64,000 bases of DNA, taken from NCBI GenBank assembly GCA_050084515.1, contig CM114271.1:8618001-8682000 (forward strand), in the 5' to 3' direction. Positions 53,362 to 64,000 of this stretch are shown here, one piece after another; the first letter of the stretch is position 1; every line of letters starts with the position of its first letter. This DNA is from Blasia pusilla. Taxonomy: Eukaryota; Marchantiophyta; Marchantiopsida; Blasiales. The notes beneath the pieces were generated by a model. That model worked only from the letters and a program-made list of their open reading frames with translations, was not told the DNA's origin and did no database searches. The position numbers and the translations under genes were made by a program.

Positions 53362-56300
53362 AGATGAGCCATTGCTCTCCTCCATGTGTTCCCTGAAAAT
53401 GTAAGTTCAAAGACCTATAAGAGACATAAAAAAACATACCCAAAAGACCATATGCAAGTGATGGGTCTTGGTGGATACCTAAAATATTGCATTTGCATCA
53501 GTTTCATGTGGTGTTTTCTTTACATCTTTGAGAGCTAAAAGAGTGTATTTGAAAGATGACTCAAATAATGATGTATGAACTTGAACTTGAACTTGAATTC
53601 TCAATCTAAATATGGAGAGCTAGGTGGAAATCTTGAGGGCATAAATTCTATGTGTGATTCCTGGATGCTAAGAGATTCAAAAGACGGAATCGTATAATAA
53701 GCTGATCTAAACATGGACTTAAAACTCTACTTGTAGTGAGCTATAATTCCTAGGATTGTAGCATAATTCTTAAGATACCACCTTGATTCCCTTGACCTCC
53801 GCCAGCAAATCATAATAGCACACATGGGGACTATGGTTGCAAGGCTACAATAGACGCTAATTTTGAGTACAAACATTTTTGTGCAGGACACACGCATTTG
53901 TCACCCGCACTTCTACACCACCAACTCTTAACCCGACTGTATTTCTCTATTTCTGGACCAACCCTATATGCATTCAAGTTCTGTTGTAGTTGACACGGAG
54001 AGAGATGGTGATACTACATGTCACATGCTCATACCACATGTCATGTTTTCGTCTAACAAAAATTGTAAGTTCAGAAAATATCCAAGCAGAGAAGCTAGAG
54101 TTATGAGTTTACCTTCTGAAATACTTTACATTGAAGATACAATAACCAAAGACCTTACATGGGGTGATCGTCAGGAATGTGACATTTCATGATAAAAGTT
54201 GGACACATCAATAGCAAATTGTATCTGGCCATGTGCATACCATCCTGGCTAGTAACCACATCACACTTTAAACATGAGAAAACGTGGTACCTGCGTTTAA
54301 ACCATAGAGTGTACAATGGACCGGGGATGGATGACTATAACGATGTCATCATATACCGCACCAAAGAGGTAATGAGCTTCTATCACCTCCAACCCCTGTA
54401 TAAAACATCATCAATTGGGATTTAGCAGTGAGGAAAACAGACACGAAGGAGAGGAAAAAAATCCTGAGATCTGGATAAAGACTCCAAATTTTAGCTAAGT
54501 CCTTGTGGAGAATTCACTACATGATAACCTTCCACAACCTTCAAAAGTTCCACAACACGGGTAATTTGACACTCAACAAAGGCATCGGATACTTGACCCT
54601 ACAACCGACATTAAACCTAGAAGACAAGAGCAGTCTCTGGTCCATTATTACCTTGTTCATCAGTGTTACTGAATCAACTGTGATTTTTCTAACCATGCTC
54701 TCTACCCATGCTCCAGTTTGGATGCTTCAAGGCATCGGCTACCTTTACTTCTTTCAGCTTCTCAACAGGACAATCCCTGTAGAATAAAGCACGTATCATT
54801 TCTTAATGCTACGATCACAAGTTAGATCAACCAGCATGATCAGGATCATGAAAGTCCCAAAAATTCAGTTACACTGATTAGTGGGAATTTCCTCATTTGA
54901 ATGCTTCCCCCATATGCGGTGAGTGCTCTCCTACTACTTGCCGTTCCTAGTTAAGCACGTGCAAGATGGAAGGTAACCCTTGCAAGTCGCTCCACGTGAC
55001 CTCCAGAGGATCTCAAGTTCTTGCCTTCAAGGTTCCATAAAATAGCTTTGCAATCAACACAACCTATGGGAATGTTTTCCACAATGGATGAGACGCTTTG
55101 TGTGCCCCTTAAGCATAACTGTCTTCTTCACAGCGGGTACTTCCCATAGCTTTGTGTTGTCAAAGTAGTTGAGGCATAGGGAGAGATAGTATCAAGGCCT
55201 TAGAATGGTCTTGTGCTTTCCTCTTTTGAGAGGTCATATGTGACCTGCTCTTAGGAGGTGACCTACGTGTGTAGGTCACCCTTCCCTTTATGAGGAGTGG
55301 CAACCTTGGAGAGGTTGACCTTCCCAGCCATGTATGGCTCCACTTGGACCTATAGGGTCATGGGTTAGTTGGTAGTTGGTCTCATGAGGGGACCATATGT
55401 ATAGTTGTTAGGGAGCTAGTATGGGTGTACTACAGGTTGGTAGTGACTTGCTAGGAGGGAGATGACTTGTGTGTACATGTCACCCATGGAGGTGCCAAGG
55501 GGGTATACTTCGGATGAGTGTCATTTGGAGCTCATCTCCTTAGGATTGCTGACCCTTGTTGGGATCCGTGATACACTACGACGTGCATGCATTGAGCTTG
55601 GATTCTCTCTTGAAGAGTGGGCTAGGAGTGATCAATAAGGAGATCACCCATTTTTTGGAATCCTTGTGCATACTTTCTCTTGCTGTCACACCAGTGCGTA
55701 TCACAATCATGAGTATGGTTGTTTGGATGAAGTACGGTTGATTGCAGATTTCATTCGAGTTTACAATTCGTATTCAACTTTATATGCTAAGGAGATGCAC
55801 ACTGGTTCTGAATAGAAGAGGAAGTGGAACTCAATTTGTGGTGTAGAGCACAATTGTGGTGTTGTGGGGTTTGCAAGAATTGCAAGCTAGTGTATCTTGA
55901 CCATGCAAAAGGACATGGGGCAGAAGAAATGTTGAAATCAAAGCGAGGTTTTCAAAATTGAGAAATTTGTGCAATGCGATAAATGTGACAAGATTTGAAG
56001 AGGGGGAGGCTTCTCAATCCTGATGGAGTTGCTCAAGAGTAGAGCAATTGAGGATTAGATTGTAAGAACAAAGTTCTTGAGATAATTCTGGATTTTATGA
56101 TATCTAAATTTGCCATTGGAAAGCTCATGAAAAACTGAGTCCAACTGTGAAAACATTACCAAAAATGGAGCTCATTTGAGGAAGATTCCAAAAAGATTCT
56201 CCATAATCATGTAGATTCCCTGAGATGAGCGGATCACATGTGTAGAAAGGGTAGGAGAGCAACGCTGGACCTATTGTACGAGGCATCAGAACTTAAAATG

Positions 56301-57507
56301 TGATAGCCCTTGTTTGGAAAGTGAAGAGGAGGAGAACTTTTCATTCAATCGGAACTGAAGTTCCGATTTCCCTTGTGAACGTGGTTCAGGAAAGGCAAGG
56401 AAGAAGCTACTATGTAGCTTTCCCTTGGTGAGAGGCTGAGAAAGGTTTGGGTGTCGCTAGTATGGAGGAACTAGTGCCACTAGTTTGGAGCCGTTACTAG
56501 AGCATAGCTAGAAAGTGCTAGCCACAAAGTTGGTGGAGTTGAGGGAGACATGAGAACTTAAGTTCTGATTTATGAGATCCCTCCCAAGAGACAGTTCGGA
56601 GCAGAGTGGCGAAATGGGAATCGGAACTGAAGTTTTGATTTAGCAACAAGGGTCGGGTCACCTAAAGGGCGCAGCAAGGGTGACAAGGGGGGTTGGTATT
56701 CTGGCAAGAGAGAGGAAGAGAGGAGAGGAAGAGAGGAAGAGAGGAGAGTCTCTCTTAAAAAGGGCCAAATCTGCCTCCTCTCTTCAAATTTTTTTGACAT
56801 ATTTGAAATTTTTGTTTGCTTTCAAATTCATGAAATCTTTAGAAGAGGGTAGGTAGTGGTCTACGTTCAAGCCTAAAGAAACCTCCTTTTTGCAGGGGGC
56901 GAAAAACTAGTAGACATCATAAGAACACTACAAACATTTTCCCATCACTCTCCATGTGAGCCTAAGTTTTTTCACATTGTCTGTCTCAGTCTACAGTAAG
57001 ATGTGCCCAGGGCTATTTTTTTTGGAGGACCATTGGCAAATAATGTGACCACAAGTAGCAATCTCATCTCAATGAAAGGTTCAAATAAAGACCAACTTTG
57101 TGAAATGTGAACACAGGAAATGATAATTGCACCAAAAGATTGTTAGCTTTATGGAGTAAAGAGGAACTGATGTCCCTCATTCAGATCCTAAATATGAGAA
57201 ACCGAGAAGCTACACCCCTCCCAATCCATTGGAATTTTACAAGTTGCAACTCTTGCAACCCGTCGGAATCAGGTGGCTTGCACCCCTTGCAAGCAAGCTC
57301 ACCATAACAAAGGAAAGATTTTGAGAAGTGATTCCATTCCACCCTGAACCCACGAAGATCCAACTGGTTAGGAATCCGAAATGGCAATCCGACAGGCTTT
57401 AGGAATCCAGCACGTCTTAGAGAAGAAAAGAATCCTACGATTGGTTTGACAATACAAGGGGAACGAGCCAAAAGTGAAGAAGCCCGCCATAATGCCTCAG
57501 AAGTTGG
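53362..57507 (+). other. Unassigned sequence
   Basis: Short ORFs (for example 53968-54192 and 54503-54787) lack recognisable motifs. A weak LINE 3'-end relic, ATGGTTGCAAGGCTACAA, lies near 53834. A 24-bp perfect hairpin is at 55257-55280, and purine tracts of AGAGGA type lie at 56700-56760. Confidence 0.35.
55257..55280. other. Perfect inverted repeat, 10-bp arms
   Basis: GGTGACCTAC, GTGT, GTAGGTCACC. Several related GTGACC, AGGTGACC and GGTCAT words lie within 250 bp. Function unknown. Confidence 0.6.
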
Positions 57508-57703
57508 TATGATACCCATAATTTTGTACTTTTGAAGAAATATATCTTTTTATTCAACGGAGACTCTTGTACTCTATGATTTTGATTATTATTTATTATT
57601 ATGAGGAGGAATGAGTAAGATTAAAGTGAATCAAGAAGCTCCAAGGACAAGGCAGAGAGATAGAAAATAAAGGATTTGCCTAAGAGGTGTGGTAAGAGGA
57701 GAG
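57508..57703 (+). repeat. Fragment of a B/F-family LTR (first ~190 bp)
   Basis: TATGATACCCATAATTTTG to GGATTTGCCTAAGAGG follows the beginning of the LTR at 11089 with few differences, then passes into an AGAGGAAGAG purine tract. Confidence 0.8.
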
Positions 57704-58304
57704 GAACAGAGGAAGAGAGGAAGAGAGGAGAGAGGAAACTACCTTCAACCGAAATAGATACTTTTTTTCAAAGAGAGTTTCCGTTGGGTTGAAGAGAAGA
57801 AAATTTTTGTGTGATTTTTTTTGCATTTTTTTGCTCAGTTATTAAGTAGTCCCACAAATTTTTTCCCTCTTCCATATTTTGGCAATCCATCTGAGTCCGA
57901 CCGGTCGCAAATTGCACAAAATTTAGAAAACTGAAAAATCAGTGGAATCATAAGTGTGGAACCAATCACTTTTTCCATCCAAGGTCTGGAAAAAATCTAT
58001 CATTTGCGTGGGCTGAATAGAGTTTAAGCTCAAAGTGAAGGTTCTGGAAAAATGAAAGTACAATCTAAAACCTCATTTTGCATCCTCAAAGTGGTTTGTT
58101 TAAAATACTCCGCACTTCTTTGAGAGACAGAATTGGTTGGTGGATTCCTACTCCTATCTCTCATTGTCTTAAAACTACCAGCAACACATAGTACATGTGC
58201 TTACAAGGGAAATACCTTTTGCCACTTGTCTCTCTTTGGACAAAGTCATCACATAAACATGTGGGAAAGCAACAGATGTGCACCACATACACCCATGTGA
58301 CACT
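57704..58304 (+). other. Unassigned sequence
   Basis: AT-rich, no gene or repeat recognised beyond the purine tract at its start. Confidence 0.3.
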
Positions 58305-58740
58305 TCAATTTATAGTGTTGTTCTTGACCCAATACATCCTTCCTATTCCACTGCCACTCAGGACATCTTTCGTGGCGATGATCTCCATTTTTGCCTCCCG
58401 AGCTGATGCAATTCGCTTTGCTCTCTCCACCGTTGGCCTACACATTTTATTTCTCTTCGCCCCATTTCTAGACTCAAACAAAAATAGTGGATTGAGATCA
58501 TCCATCTTCTCCGGGTACATGTTGACATCAATCTTGGGTTGAATACAAAATACGAAGGTCTCTATAATGCGAACATGCTCCGAACTTCCCCCGTCTACGA
58601 GTCTGAAACCGGCACTTGTAAGATTGTCCACTTCGTCTTGAGTGCAATTCGTACCTGAGACGATGGGCCAAATCGTGGGGGTATTCCCCAGAGCTCCAAT
58701 GGCAGCTGGATAAGACTTCCAGAAAGTGCAAGATTCATTT
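58305..58740 (-). CDS. Unidentified minus-strand ORF
   Basis: The 108-aa frame from 58631 reads DNLTSAGFRLVDGGSSEHV, ETFVFCIQPKIDVNMYPEKM, DDLNPLFLFESRNG, RPTVERAKRIASAREAKM and ends YWVKNNTIN. Upstream codons in the same frame (PTIWPIVSGTNCTQDE) extend it to about 58690. Composition is that of a real globular protein. I do not recognise the family. It may be an exon of a host or transposon gene. Confidence 0.4.
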
Positions 58741-58876
58741 GGGCAGAAGAAGTATTCAATTGATCCCCGGTCCTCGTGAAACGATCAAAGGTTTTGAGTC
58801 CCCAAAACCCAGGGAGTGGTCGTCGGTCCTTGTCTGATTCTTATTTAGGAAAGTGCCGCATGCTCTCCTAATGCCA

Positions 58877-59173
58877 TCAGATCCCGCCTTGCAAGTGGGT
58901 CCACGTCTGGGTTGCTCGAGATATATGCCACCGTTTTAGGTTGCAATCCACCTCCATTACCGGAATCCCATATTGTTGAACCACCCCAGTGACAGGATGT
59001 TGCGAACTTCCAGCAACGGAGGGCTTTTGAAATAAAACATTCACTGATTTTGGAGAAGTTACTCCATCACGGATTTGGGAGCGGCTCGGGATCCCCAAAT
59101 ACCTGGGCGGCATAATTTCCTCATCCAAATCAATCACCGGATTCGTTCCTCGATGCTGCCTCTTCACATGCAT
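58877..59173 (-). CDS. Unidentified minus-strand ORF, 98 aa
   Basis: Begins MHVKRQHRGTNPVIDLDEE, continues MPPRYLGIPSRSQIRDGVTS and ends WTHLQGGI. It lies upstream, on the minus strand, of the ORF at 58305-58740 and could be an earlier exon of the same gene. No motif recognised. Confidence 0.3.
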   Translation of the reverse strand: MHVKRQHRGTNPVIDLDEEIMPPRYLGIPSRSQIRDGVTSPKSVNVLFQKPSVAGSSQHPVTGVVQQYGIPVMEVDCNLKRWHISRATQTWTHLQGGI

Positions 59174-59260
59174 GAAGTCAAGATACTTATCTGGTCTCCA
59201 CGAGTCTCGCTCGGACTACTCTACCACCATTTGTATGGAACGTCTTGAAACGCGCCCACG

Positions 59261-59342
59261 AATATCCCCACCAATGTGTACGTCTTGCTCGAGGGGAGTT
59301 CCTGCTACGCTCGAGTAAGATGTACATATTGGTGGGGATATT
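59261..59342. other. Hairpin with 33-bp arms at the start of A2 gag
   Basis: Arms 59261-59293 and 59310-59342 (outer AATATCCCCACCAAT, inner CTCGAG) pair around a 16-nt loop. The three mismatches are all G on the left opposite T on the right, so a plus-strand RNA would pair throughout, using G-U at these three positions. Confidence 0.75.
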
Positions 59343-59344
59343 TG

Positions 59345-59965
59345 TGGAACCAATGAGTTGGATGATTTTATGGAGTGTGATAGTTGGTGCGATGCACAAA
59401 GGATGCGAAACTTGCAGAGATTCAACCCCTTTATGGCGTGGAAGAGACTTTTTCAGCATCTAGAGGGCCCTCCCATGGATGATTATCATGAGTCTCGGAT
59501 TCTTCATGAGGCAGAGATCGATGCGTGGAGAATATTTTGGTCTCCAGGATATGTGTCCCTCACAAGGCATGCTATGAATGTTGTGGCGGGTGTCGTAGCA
59601 CCCATTAATTGCACGGAGGAGACACTTGGAGGTATTGTCAATCCAAGTCTTATGAGTGTGACCAGCCGAGTACCACCCACGTTCAACCCGTTGGTTGAGT
59701 TCTTCAGAGAGTTGGGGAGGAACTATTAGGGGGTGAGGACCGACAAGCTGAAGTCGATTCATGAGTTTCAGCAGAGCGGGAAAGACTCTTCAGGAGGCCT
59801 ATGCACGACTCCGACAGTTGATTATAACGACTCAGGGTATGACAGAGGGGCAAGTCGTTCAGTTTTGGTATGTGATGCTAGACCGCGATTGGCGGAAGAG
59901 AGTGCGAGATGCAAATCTCTTATATATTGGTTCAGCTACTCTCAGGTCTGTATTTTTGTTGGCGG
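59345..59965 (+). pseudogene. gag: Gag capsid of A2, first part
   Basis: RFNPFMAWKRLFQHLEGPPM, DDYHESRILHEAEIDAWRIF and TFNPLVEFFRELGRNY align with A gag. A TAG at 59727 and a frameshift near 59775 precede KTLQEAYARLRQLIITTQGM and VQFWYVMLDRDWRKRVRDAN. It breaks at the LTR insertion after ATLRSVFLLA. Confidence 0.78.
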
Positions 59966-61150
59966 TGTCGTATAGTAAAATCAGCCAATGTGTTAACTCC
60001 TTCCTCATTAAGTGTTAGATAGAGTTTTATTAGTATTAAGTAAATTAGCTTAGAAAAAGGAAATTCCCATGTTTGAACCTCTTTATGGTGTCTCTTTTAT
60101 GCGTGCCCAACTTTAGGAAAAGAGGTCATAAATAAAAGATGACTTTATAAAAGTAAAGTAGTGAGGTTGGTGCTTTAATAAAAAACAAAAGTAGTCTTGG
60201 TTGGTGACTAGGTTAGTTGGGGTAATTTGGAAAATATCAAGTGAGTAAAAGAGGATATTTTTGGAAGAGATAAGAGGAAATCTACTTGTGTCAAAATGTG
60301 ATTGGCTAAGCCTTGAGAGGTAGCCATGTGGCACAACATAAGATTAGCTCTATTTCGTATTCTTGTGGATCTCTTGTGAGTATATAAAGAAGAGGGACCT
60401 TCCAGGGTTCATCACCTTCTATTTCATATCTTCAGTCTTTCGTGTCACTCTTGAGTGTATGGCTTTGGGATTACTTGCTCTTCCAATGAGTCATAATGAA
60501 AATTTTTGTCATATAAAAAAAGTGAATATTTTGGCTTGTTATTTTCCTAGTGAGAGTGAATTATCCCTCTCGGAAGAATAATTCCTCCAAAGCCCATTCT
60601 TGAGGAGAGTAGAGAATGTCTATCAAGCATGGATAGGGATGGAGCACGAGTTGTGCGCGAATTTCCTTTCCTCAATCATTATCATGTCAAGGTACTCTTT
60701 GTAGATAGGCACTGATTAAGTTGCTATTTAGTTTATCACTTTGGGGAGGCGTTCATGAACCAGGTCATGCAATCCCCAACTCCGGTGATTCTTCCTATGG
60801 TCCGATATGGAAGGACATGGGATTGTACTTTGTTTGTCCTTATATAGCAATCCATGGAAGTCAATAGGCCTTCTCAAGTAGAGTTTAATACTAGTTATGC
60901 TATCTTCCTCGTGTACAAGAATGAAGTAGTTTATAGGGATTTTATAGTTAGGAATTTTGGGAATTCATGTTACAAAGAAGTGATCGCTTCGGCACTTCCA
61001 TTTGTGATACCTGTCGTGAGGGAATGGAGAATATCCATAATAATTTTGTATTGAAAAAGGAGAACTTCTTAGAGAGTTCATCTTGCATCAACCATGTCTG
61101 CCGCAGCTAGAAGGCCCGCCCTTACTTGAAAAAAGGCTCTCAACACAACA
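59966..61150 (+). repeat. Solo LTR of the E family inserted in A2 gag
   Basis: Begins TGTCGTATAGTAAAATC, has TATATAAA at 60381-60388, and ends CTCAACACAACA, after which A2 gag resumes with AKRIELNILEERV. It matches the LTRs of C and D along most of its length but has lost one of the two internal ~35-bp repeats. Flanking GCGG and GCGA are an imperfect target duplication at best. No internal gag or pol accompanies it. Confidence 0.82.
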
Positions 61151-61800
61151 GCGAAGCGTATTGAGCTCAACATACTCGAGGAGAGAGTTTTTACAATTGG
61201 GGCGTCATTTTTTAGGGAGACGACATGAGTGACGGTGTCTCCATGAGTGCAGCAGTGCACTACTCAAGATAGAGTCATGGGACCGAGGGCTACGGGAGGA
61301 TATCGGGAGCCCAGGATCACGACCAATTCAGTCATACGTTGGGCAACAGGGCTCAGGTATTTATTGTTGGACGTGTGGAGGATTACATCATCAGCGAGAT
61401 TATAGACATCAGAGTGGAGTGCAGGCAGCACCATCAGCTGTTTATGAGGCGACATAGGGGAGACCACCCTTACCTCAGTGTGATCATTGCCTGAGGTATG
61501 AGCACACACTTTAGAGATGTTTTGAACTCCATCCCGAGTTGGGCCTAGAGGGACGTCGAGGACGTGGAGGTGGCAGAGGATAAGGTGTATGAGATTGAGG
61601 ACGTGGTGGAGAGAGGATACCACCACATACCAGAGCGAGTGCAGCACTTGCATCACAGGCAGCTTTGGCGAGGATTGTTGAGTTGGAGCAACGCCTTCAG
61701 GCTATGACGGCCGAGCAGGCATCTACATCAGGTGTAGGAGGCGCGTCGACTTCTGAATCTGCTCAGGCCCAGGATACGGCAAGAGATCTATGAGGTATGG
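61151..61800 (+). pseudogene. gag: Gag C-terminus of A2 with two zinc knuckles
   Basis: IELNILEERV continues gag; then YCWTCGGLHHQRDY (about 61355-61395, last Cys changed) and CDHCLRYEHT with a TAG (about 61470-61510) match the knuckles of A. The sequence to 61800 is a Gly/Arg-rich linker in shifted frames. Confidence 0.7.
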
Positions 61801-62384
61801 GATTTTTGTGCAACACCGCAGAGGTGGATGCAGATGTAGTGGTTACGAGAGGTACGGTGAGAGCTTCTAAGCCACGAGGATCCGATATGGAGTTGGATCC
61901 CCAAAGGGAAGAAGCTGGCAAGCAGGCTAGACTTCCCCAGTCTTTTAAATTATCATACGCTCTTCGGACCCCATCGATGGTCCCAATACAGCCTTTGAGG
62001 AGTGTTGTTGTTGCAGATGTCGATGCAATTAGAGGAGCAAGTGAGGCGAGTACATCTACCAGGCCTATGCAATATTCGACATGGCCTAGTACTGGCACGT
62101 TACGAGAGATGGCGACGACATTGTGTAGCGTCCCACTATTTACGACCACAATTTTGTTGGTATGTGGAGGTCAACCAAGTGAGGTTTTCCGGTTGGCGGA
62201 GACGCTTTGTGAGAGCAATGAGTTTGGTTCTTCTAGTGTTGAGACTCGCACAGAAGATGTGGCAGAAGTACCCTTGGAGCAAGTGCTCGGGACGAGGACC
62301 ACACAGAGTTGGCATGCAACAGCGGCTAGAGTGGCGGAGTTGCTAGCTAGACCGACCATAGAGCGTGCAACCGTCTCACCATGA
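61797..62384 (+). CDS. A2 linker ORF between gag and protease
   Basis: This 195-aa frame ends in RVAELLARPTIERATVSP, which corresponds to EMPTRPAIERAMASP just before the protease in A. The rest (KQARLPQSFKLSYALRTPS) has a counterpart in A at about 8920-8990 (PQSFTLSEAMRTPS in another frame). No domain is recognised. Confidence 0.5.
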   Translation: MGFLCNTAEVDADVVVTRGTVRASKPRGSDMELDPQREEAGKQARLPQSFKLSYALRTPSMVPIQPLRSVVVADVDAIRGASEASTSTRPMQYSTWPSTGTLREMATTLCSVPLFTTTILLVCGGQPSEVFRLAETLCESNEFGSSSVETRTEDVAEVPLEQVLGTRTTQSWHATAARVAELLARPTIERATVSP

Positions 62385-62780
62385 GTTTTTGTCTTGGACA
62401 ACCGAGATTGAGTTTTCCAGTTGGTTGGTCCATGCGGAGTCGTGTATCGATTGCAGAGAGTGCTACTTGATTCAGAAGCACAACCCCTTATGTTAAGGAA
62501 GGTGGCATGTGTAGGGATGGGATTGTGGAAGTGTGAGATCACTCCATGTCCATTCCACATTCAGACTTCTTTGGGAGGCACATCCTAGACACAATTCATG
62601 ACTCGAGATGAGATTGCAGTAAGGATTCGGCCTTATCATCCTACGGATAGTGCGATGGTGCGAACGCGAGCGATTGTGACACCGGCCGAGTCTTATGATG
62701 TTTTGGTAGGGGCTACCGTATTGTATCCTCTAGGGTTCACACTTGATTTTTGGGAGGAGACATCCTCCTATCGACCAGGC
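62385..62780 (+). pseudogene. pol: Aspartic protease of A2, active site altered
   Basis: VLLDSEAQPLMLRK (about 62460-62500) replaces D-S-G by D-S-E (GGA to GAA). CPFHIQTSLGG, a stop, then TRDEIAVRIRPYHPTDSAMV, AIVTPAESYDVLVGATVLYP and GFTLDFWEETSSYRPGWQS follow in the open frame 62598-63299. The last part is longer than usual proteases and connects to the DNMT. Confidence 0.75.
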
Positions 62781-63089
62781 TGGCAGTCACGTGAGGGACG
62801 AGCCAGTGAGCTACCCGCGCAATTTGCAAGGAGACTTGATGGTTCACTCCGAGGGTCGACCACAACAATTGCTGCTTATTGTGGCACACTATGTTGGCCT
62901 AGAGATATACTAGAGGGCAACGCCAATGCAGAGGATATTCCTGTGGAGGATAGTCCTGAGGAGGGGCATGCGATGACGAGCGTGCCTACATCTGTTGGCG
63001 ACACTTCTTCAGTTTTGTGGGGGACGAGCATGGATTTGCAGAGGAGAGTAGACGAGCTTGTGAGGCAGGCGTGGAGCCAAACCTGTGCT

Positions 63090-64000
63090 CTAGGAGTGGA
63101 GATGTTGACACCCTTGGACACCACACCGATCATGTGGCAGTATCGCAAGAAGGGTGTGCGTATACTAGATCTCTTTGGAGGGATAAGTACAGCATTGGCT
63201 GCATTGTTGCAGGCAAGAGTACGAGTACAACATTACTTGTATGTGGAGAGAGAGATGAGACTGCACGTAGAGTCTCATTATATCATGTGTCGAGACTAGT
63301 CCAACAGTATCCTCAGTTATTGCTAGTGTCTATAGTTAGGGGATATCAACATGTATTACCGGCTGACATTTTGTTGTTGGGGGCGCCATGTGTAGATAGG
63401 GTTGGTCCGATACACTTGGTGGCGGCAAGGTGGCCATGTCAGGGTCATACTTCGGCGAGTCGGGGACTTGGTTTGCAGGACCCAAGGTCGGCCATGTTTT
63501 GGGAGATGTTGCGAGTTCTTTGTCACTTGCAGACTACCCAGCGATGTTCTCCAGCCTACATTTTGGAGAATGTCCCTTTGTTAGGTAACACTCAAGCCCG
63601 AGTGATGGCAAGTGTACATCTGGTGCGGTTTTGGATAGGACCGGCAGTGATGTTGGATGCGGCGAGCATTGGATCGCACGCATACCATCCACGATTGTGG
63701 TGGACGAATCTTTTACCATCTGTGTTGCTGAGGCCGGCTTATGATGGAGTCCACAGACCATCACTACTTACAGTGGATGGTCTAATCTTGTATCCACGTC
63801 GGCGATCTCATGTTGTTACTCATGATGATGTACCACCGTTGGCAGTGGCCAATCGGGTGGGCCAGCAGAGGGGAGCATTGCCTACGTTGGTGAGTTTTCC
63901 GGCATCTCATGCTTTTTGTCAAGGAGGACCAGGCATGATATGGGATAAGCATGCAGGTACACTAGTGGAGTCTTACGCCGACGAGCTAGAGCAAGCTATG
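63090..64000 (+). pseudogene. C5-cytosine DNA methyltransferase of A2, one frameshift, right end cut
   Basis: Motif I is RILDLFGGISTALAALL (63159-63208). Motif II is YLYVER, where a GA-repeat slip (63249-63256) shifts the frame. The shifted frame then runs open to the window end with GYQHVLPADILLLGAP, ARWPCQGHTSASRG (motif IV; catalytic Cys codon 63437-63439), DPRSAMFWEMLRVL, YILENVPLLG (motif VI, 63566-63574), HPRLWWTNLLP (motif VIII, about 63690), HDDVPPLAVANRV and ALPTLVSFPASHAF (motif IX). The enzyme would transfer methyl from S-adenosylmethionine to cytosine C5. Motifs I and VIII are DNMT3-like, but motif IV is P-C-Q where DNMT3 and DRM have P-C-N. Only the slip and the window edge prevent a full-length reading. 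Confidence 0.85.

Larger units (their letters stand above)
59340..64000 (+). mobile_element. Ty3/gypsy element A2 with DNA methyltransferase (right end outside window)
   Basis: Gag (59345-59965 and 61151-61800), protease (62380-62780), spacer and DNMT (63090-64000), colinear with element A. A solo LTR of the E family interrupts gag (59966-61150). The element leaves the window inside DNMT motif X, so RT, integrase and a PHD finger, if present, lie beyond 64000. No 5' LTR was recognised. Confidence 0.82.

Noticed and set aside
53820-53875. A third LINE 3' end
   Set aside because: The similarity is short and imperfect and lacks a (CT)n tail. It is mentioned only as a possible relic.
57181-57519. 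112-aa minus-strand ORF
   Set aside because: No recognisable motif, and it runs into an LTR fragment. No support as a gene.
62220-62250. TTCTAGTG as the missing end of the second CACTA element
   Set aside because: It lies within the A2 linker coding sequence, which continues in frame on both sides.

Overview
The window is a repeat-dense stretch of a plant nuclear genome. No intact host gene, rRNA or tRNA gene is visible. Almost everything recognisable is transposon: Ty3/gypsy LTR retrotransposons, one LINE and CACTA (En/Spm) DNA transposons, most of them broken by stops, frameshifts and later insertions. The plant features are CACTA ends and transposase, TAAACCC-type repeats, gypsy elements with a TGGCGCC primer-binding site, and an EDM2-like PHD module. 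I cannot fix the lineage. Gypsy elements that carry DNA methyltransferases have been reported from charophyte algae, so an early-diverging streptophyte is my best guess (inference, not proof).

Layout. 1-5590: minus-strand gypsy 'B1' (gag, protease, RT, RNase H, integrase, start of a 3' ORF). 5590-17213: plus-strand gypsy 'A', with gag, double zinc knuckle, protease, a C5-cytosine DNA methyltransferase (DNMT), RT/RNase H, integrase and a C-terminal PHD finger. Its DNMT is split by the 3' end and LTR of a B-family element ('F1', 10003-12364). 17345-20852: minus-strand gypsy 'C' (LTR, gag, protease fragment). 20853-42991: minus-strand gypsy 'G', split between gag and protease by a 19.5-kb CACTA element (22171-41651, target duplication TCA). 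The CACTA element has itself received a LINE with a (CT)n tail, a telomere-repeat-bearing foldback, and gypsy 'F2' (34058-40094), which contains gypsy 'D' (34926-38145). The CACTA interior also holds an EDM2-like PHD region, a 319-aa tandem-BRCT ORF, a TNP2-type transposase and the C-terminus of the second CACTA protein. 42992-44606: LTR-like sequence 'H'. 44607-45450: 5' end of a second CACTA. 46962-53361: plus-strand B-family gypsy 'B2' with a 3' ORF after integrase. 53362-59200: mostly unassigned. 59340-64000: second DNMT-bearing gypsy 'A2', interrupted in gag by a solo LTR and running off the right edge.

The most interesting content is the A/A2 family. It has a DNMT between protease and RT and a PHD finger after integrase, so one element encodes both a potential writer of DNA methylation and a potential chromatin reader. 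In A2 the DNMT reads with motifs I, IV (PCQ), VI (ENV), VIII and IX and only one GA-slippage frameshift. In A it is disrupted by deletion and insertion. Second in interest is the PHD plus tandem-BRCT cargo of the large CACTA element. Most catalytic-residue losses across these elements are G-to-A or C-to-T transitions, as expected for long-term cytosine methylation followed by deamination.
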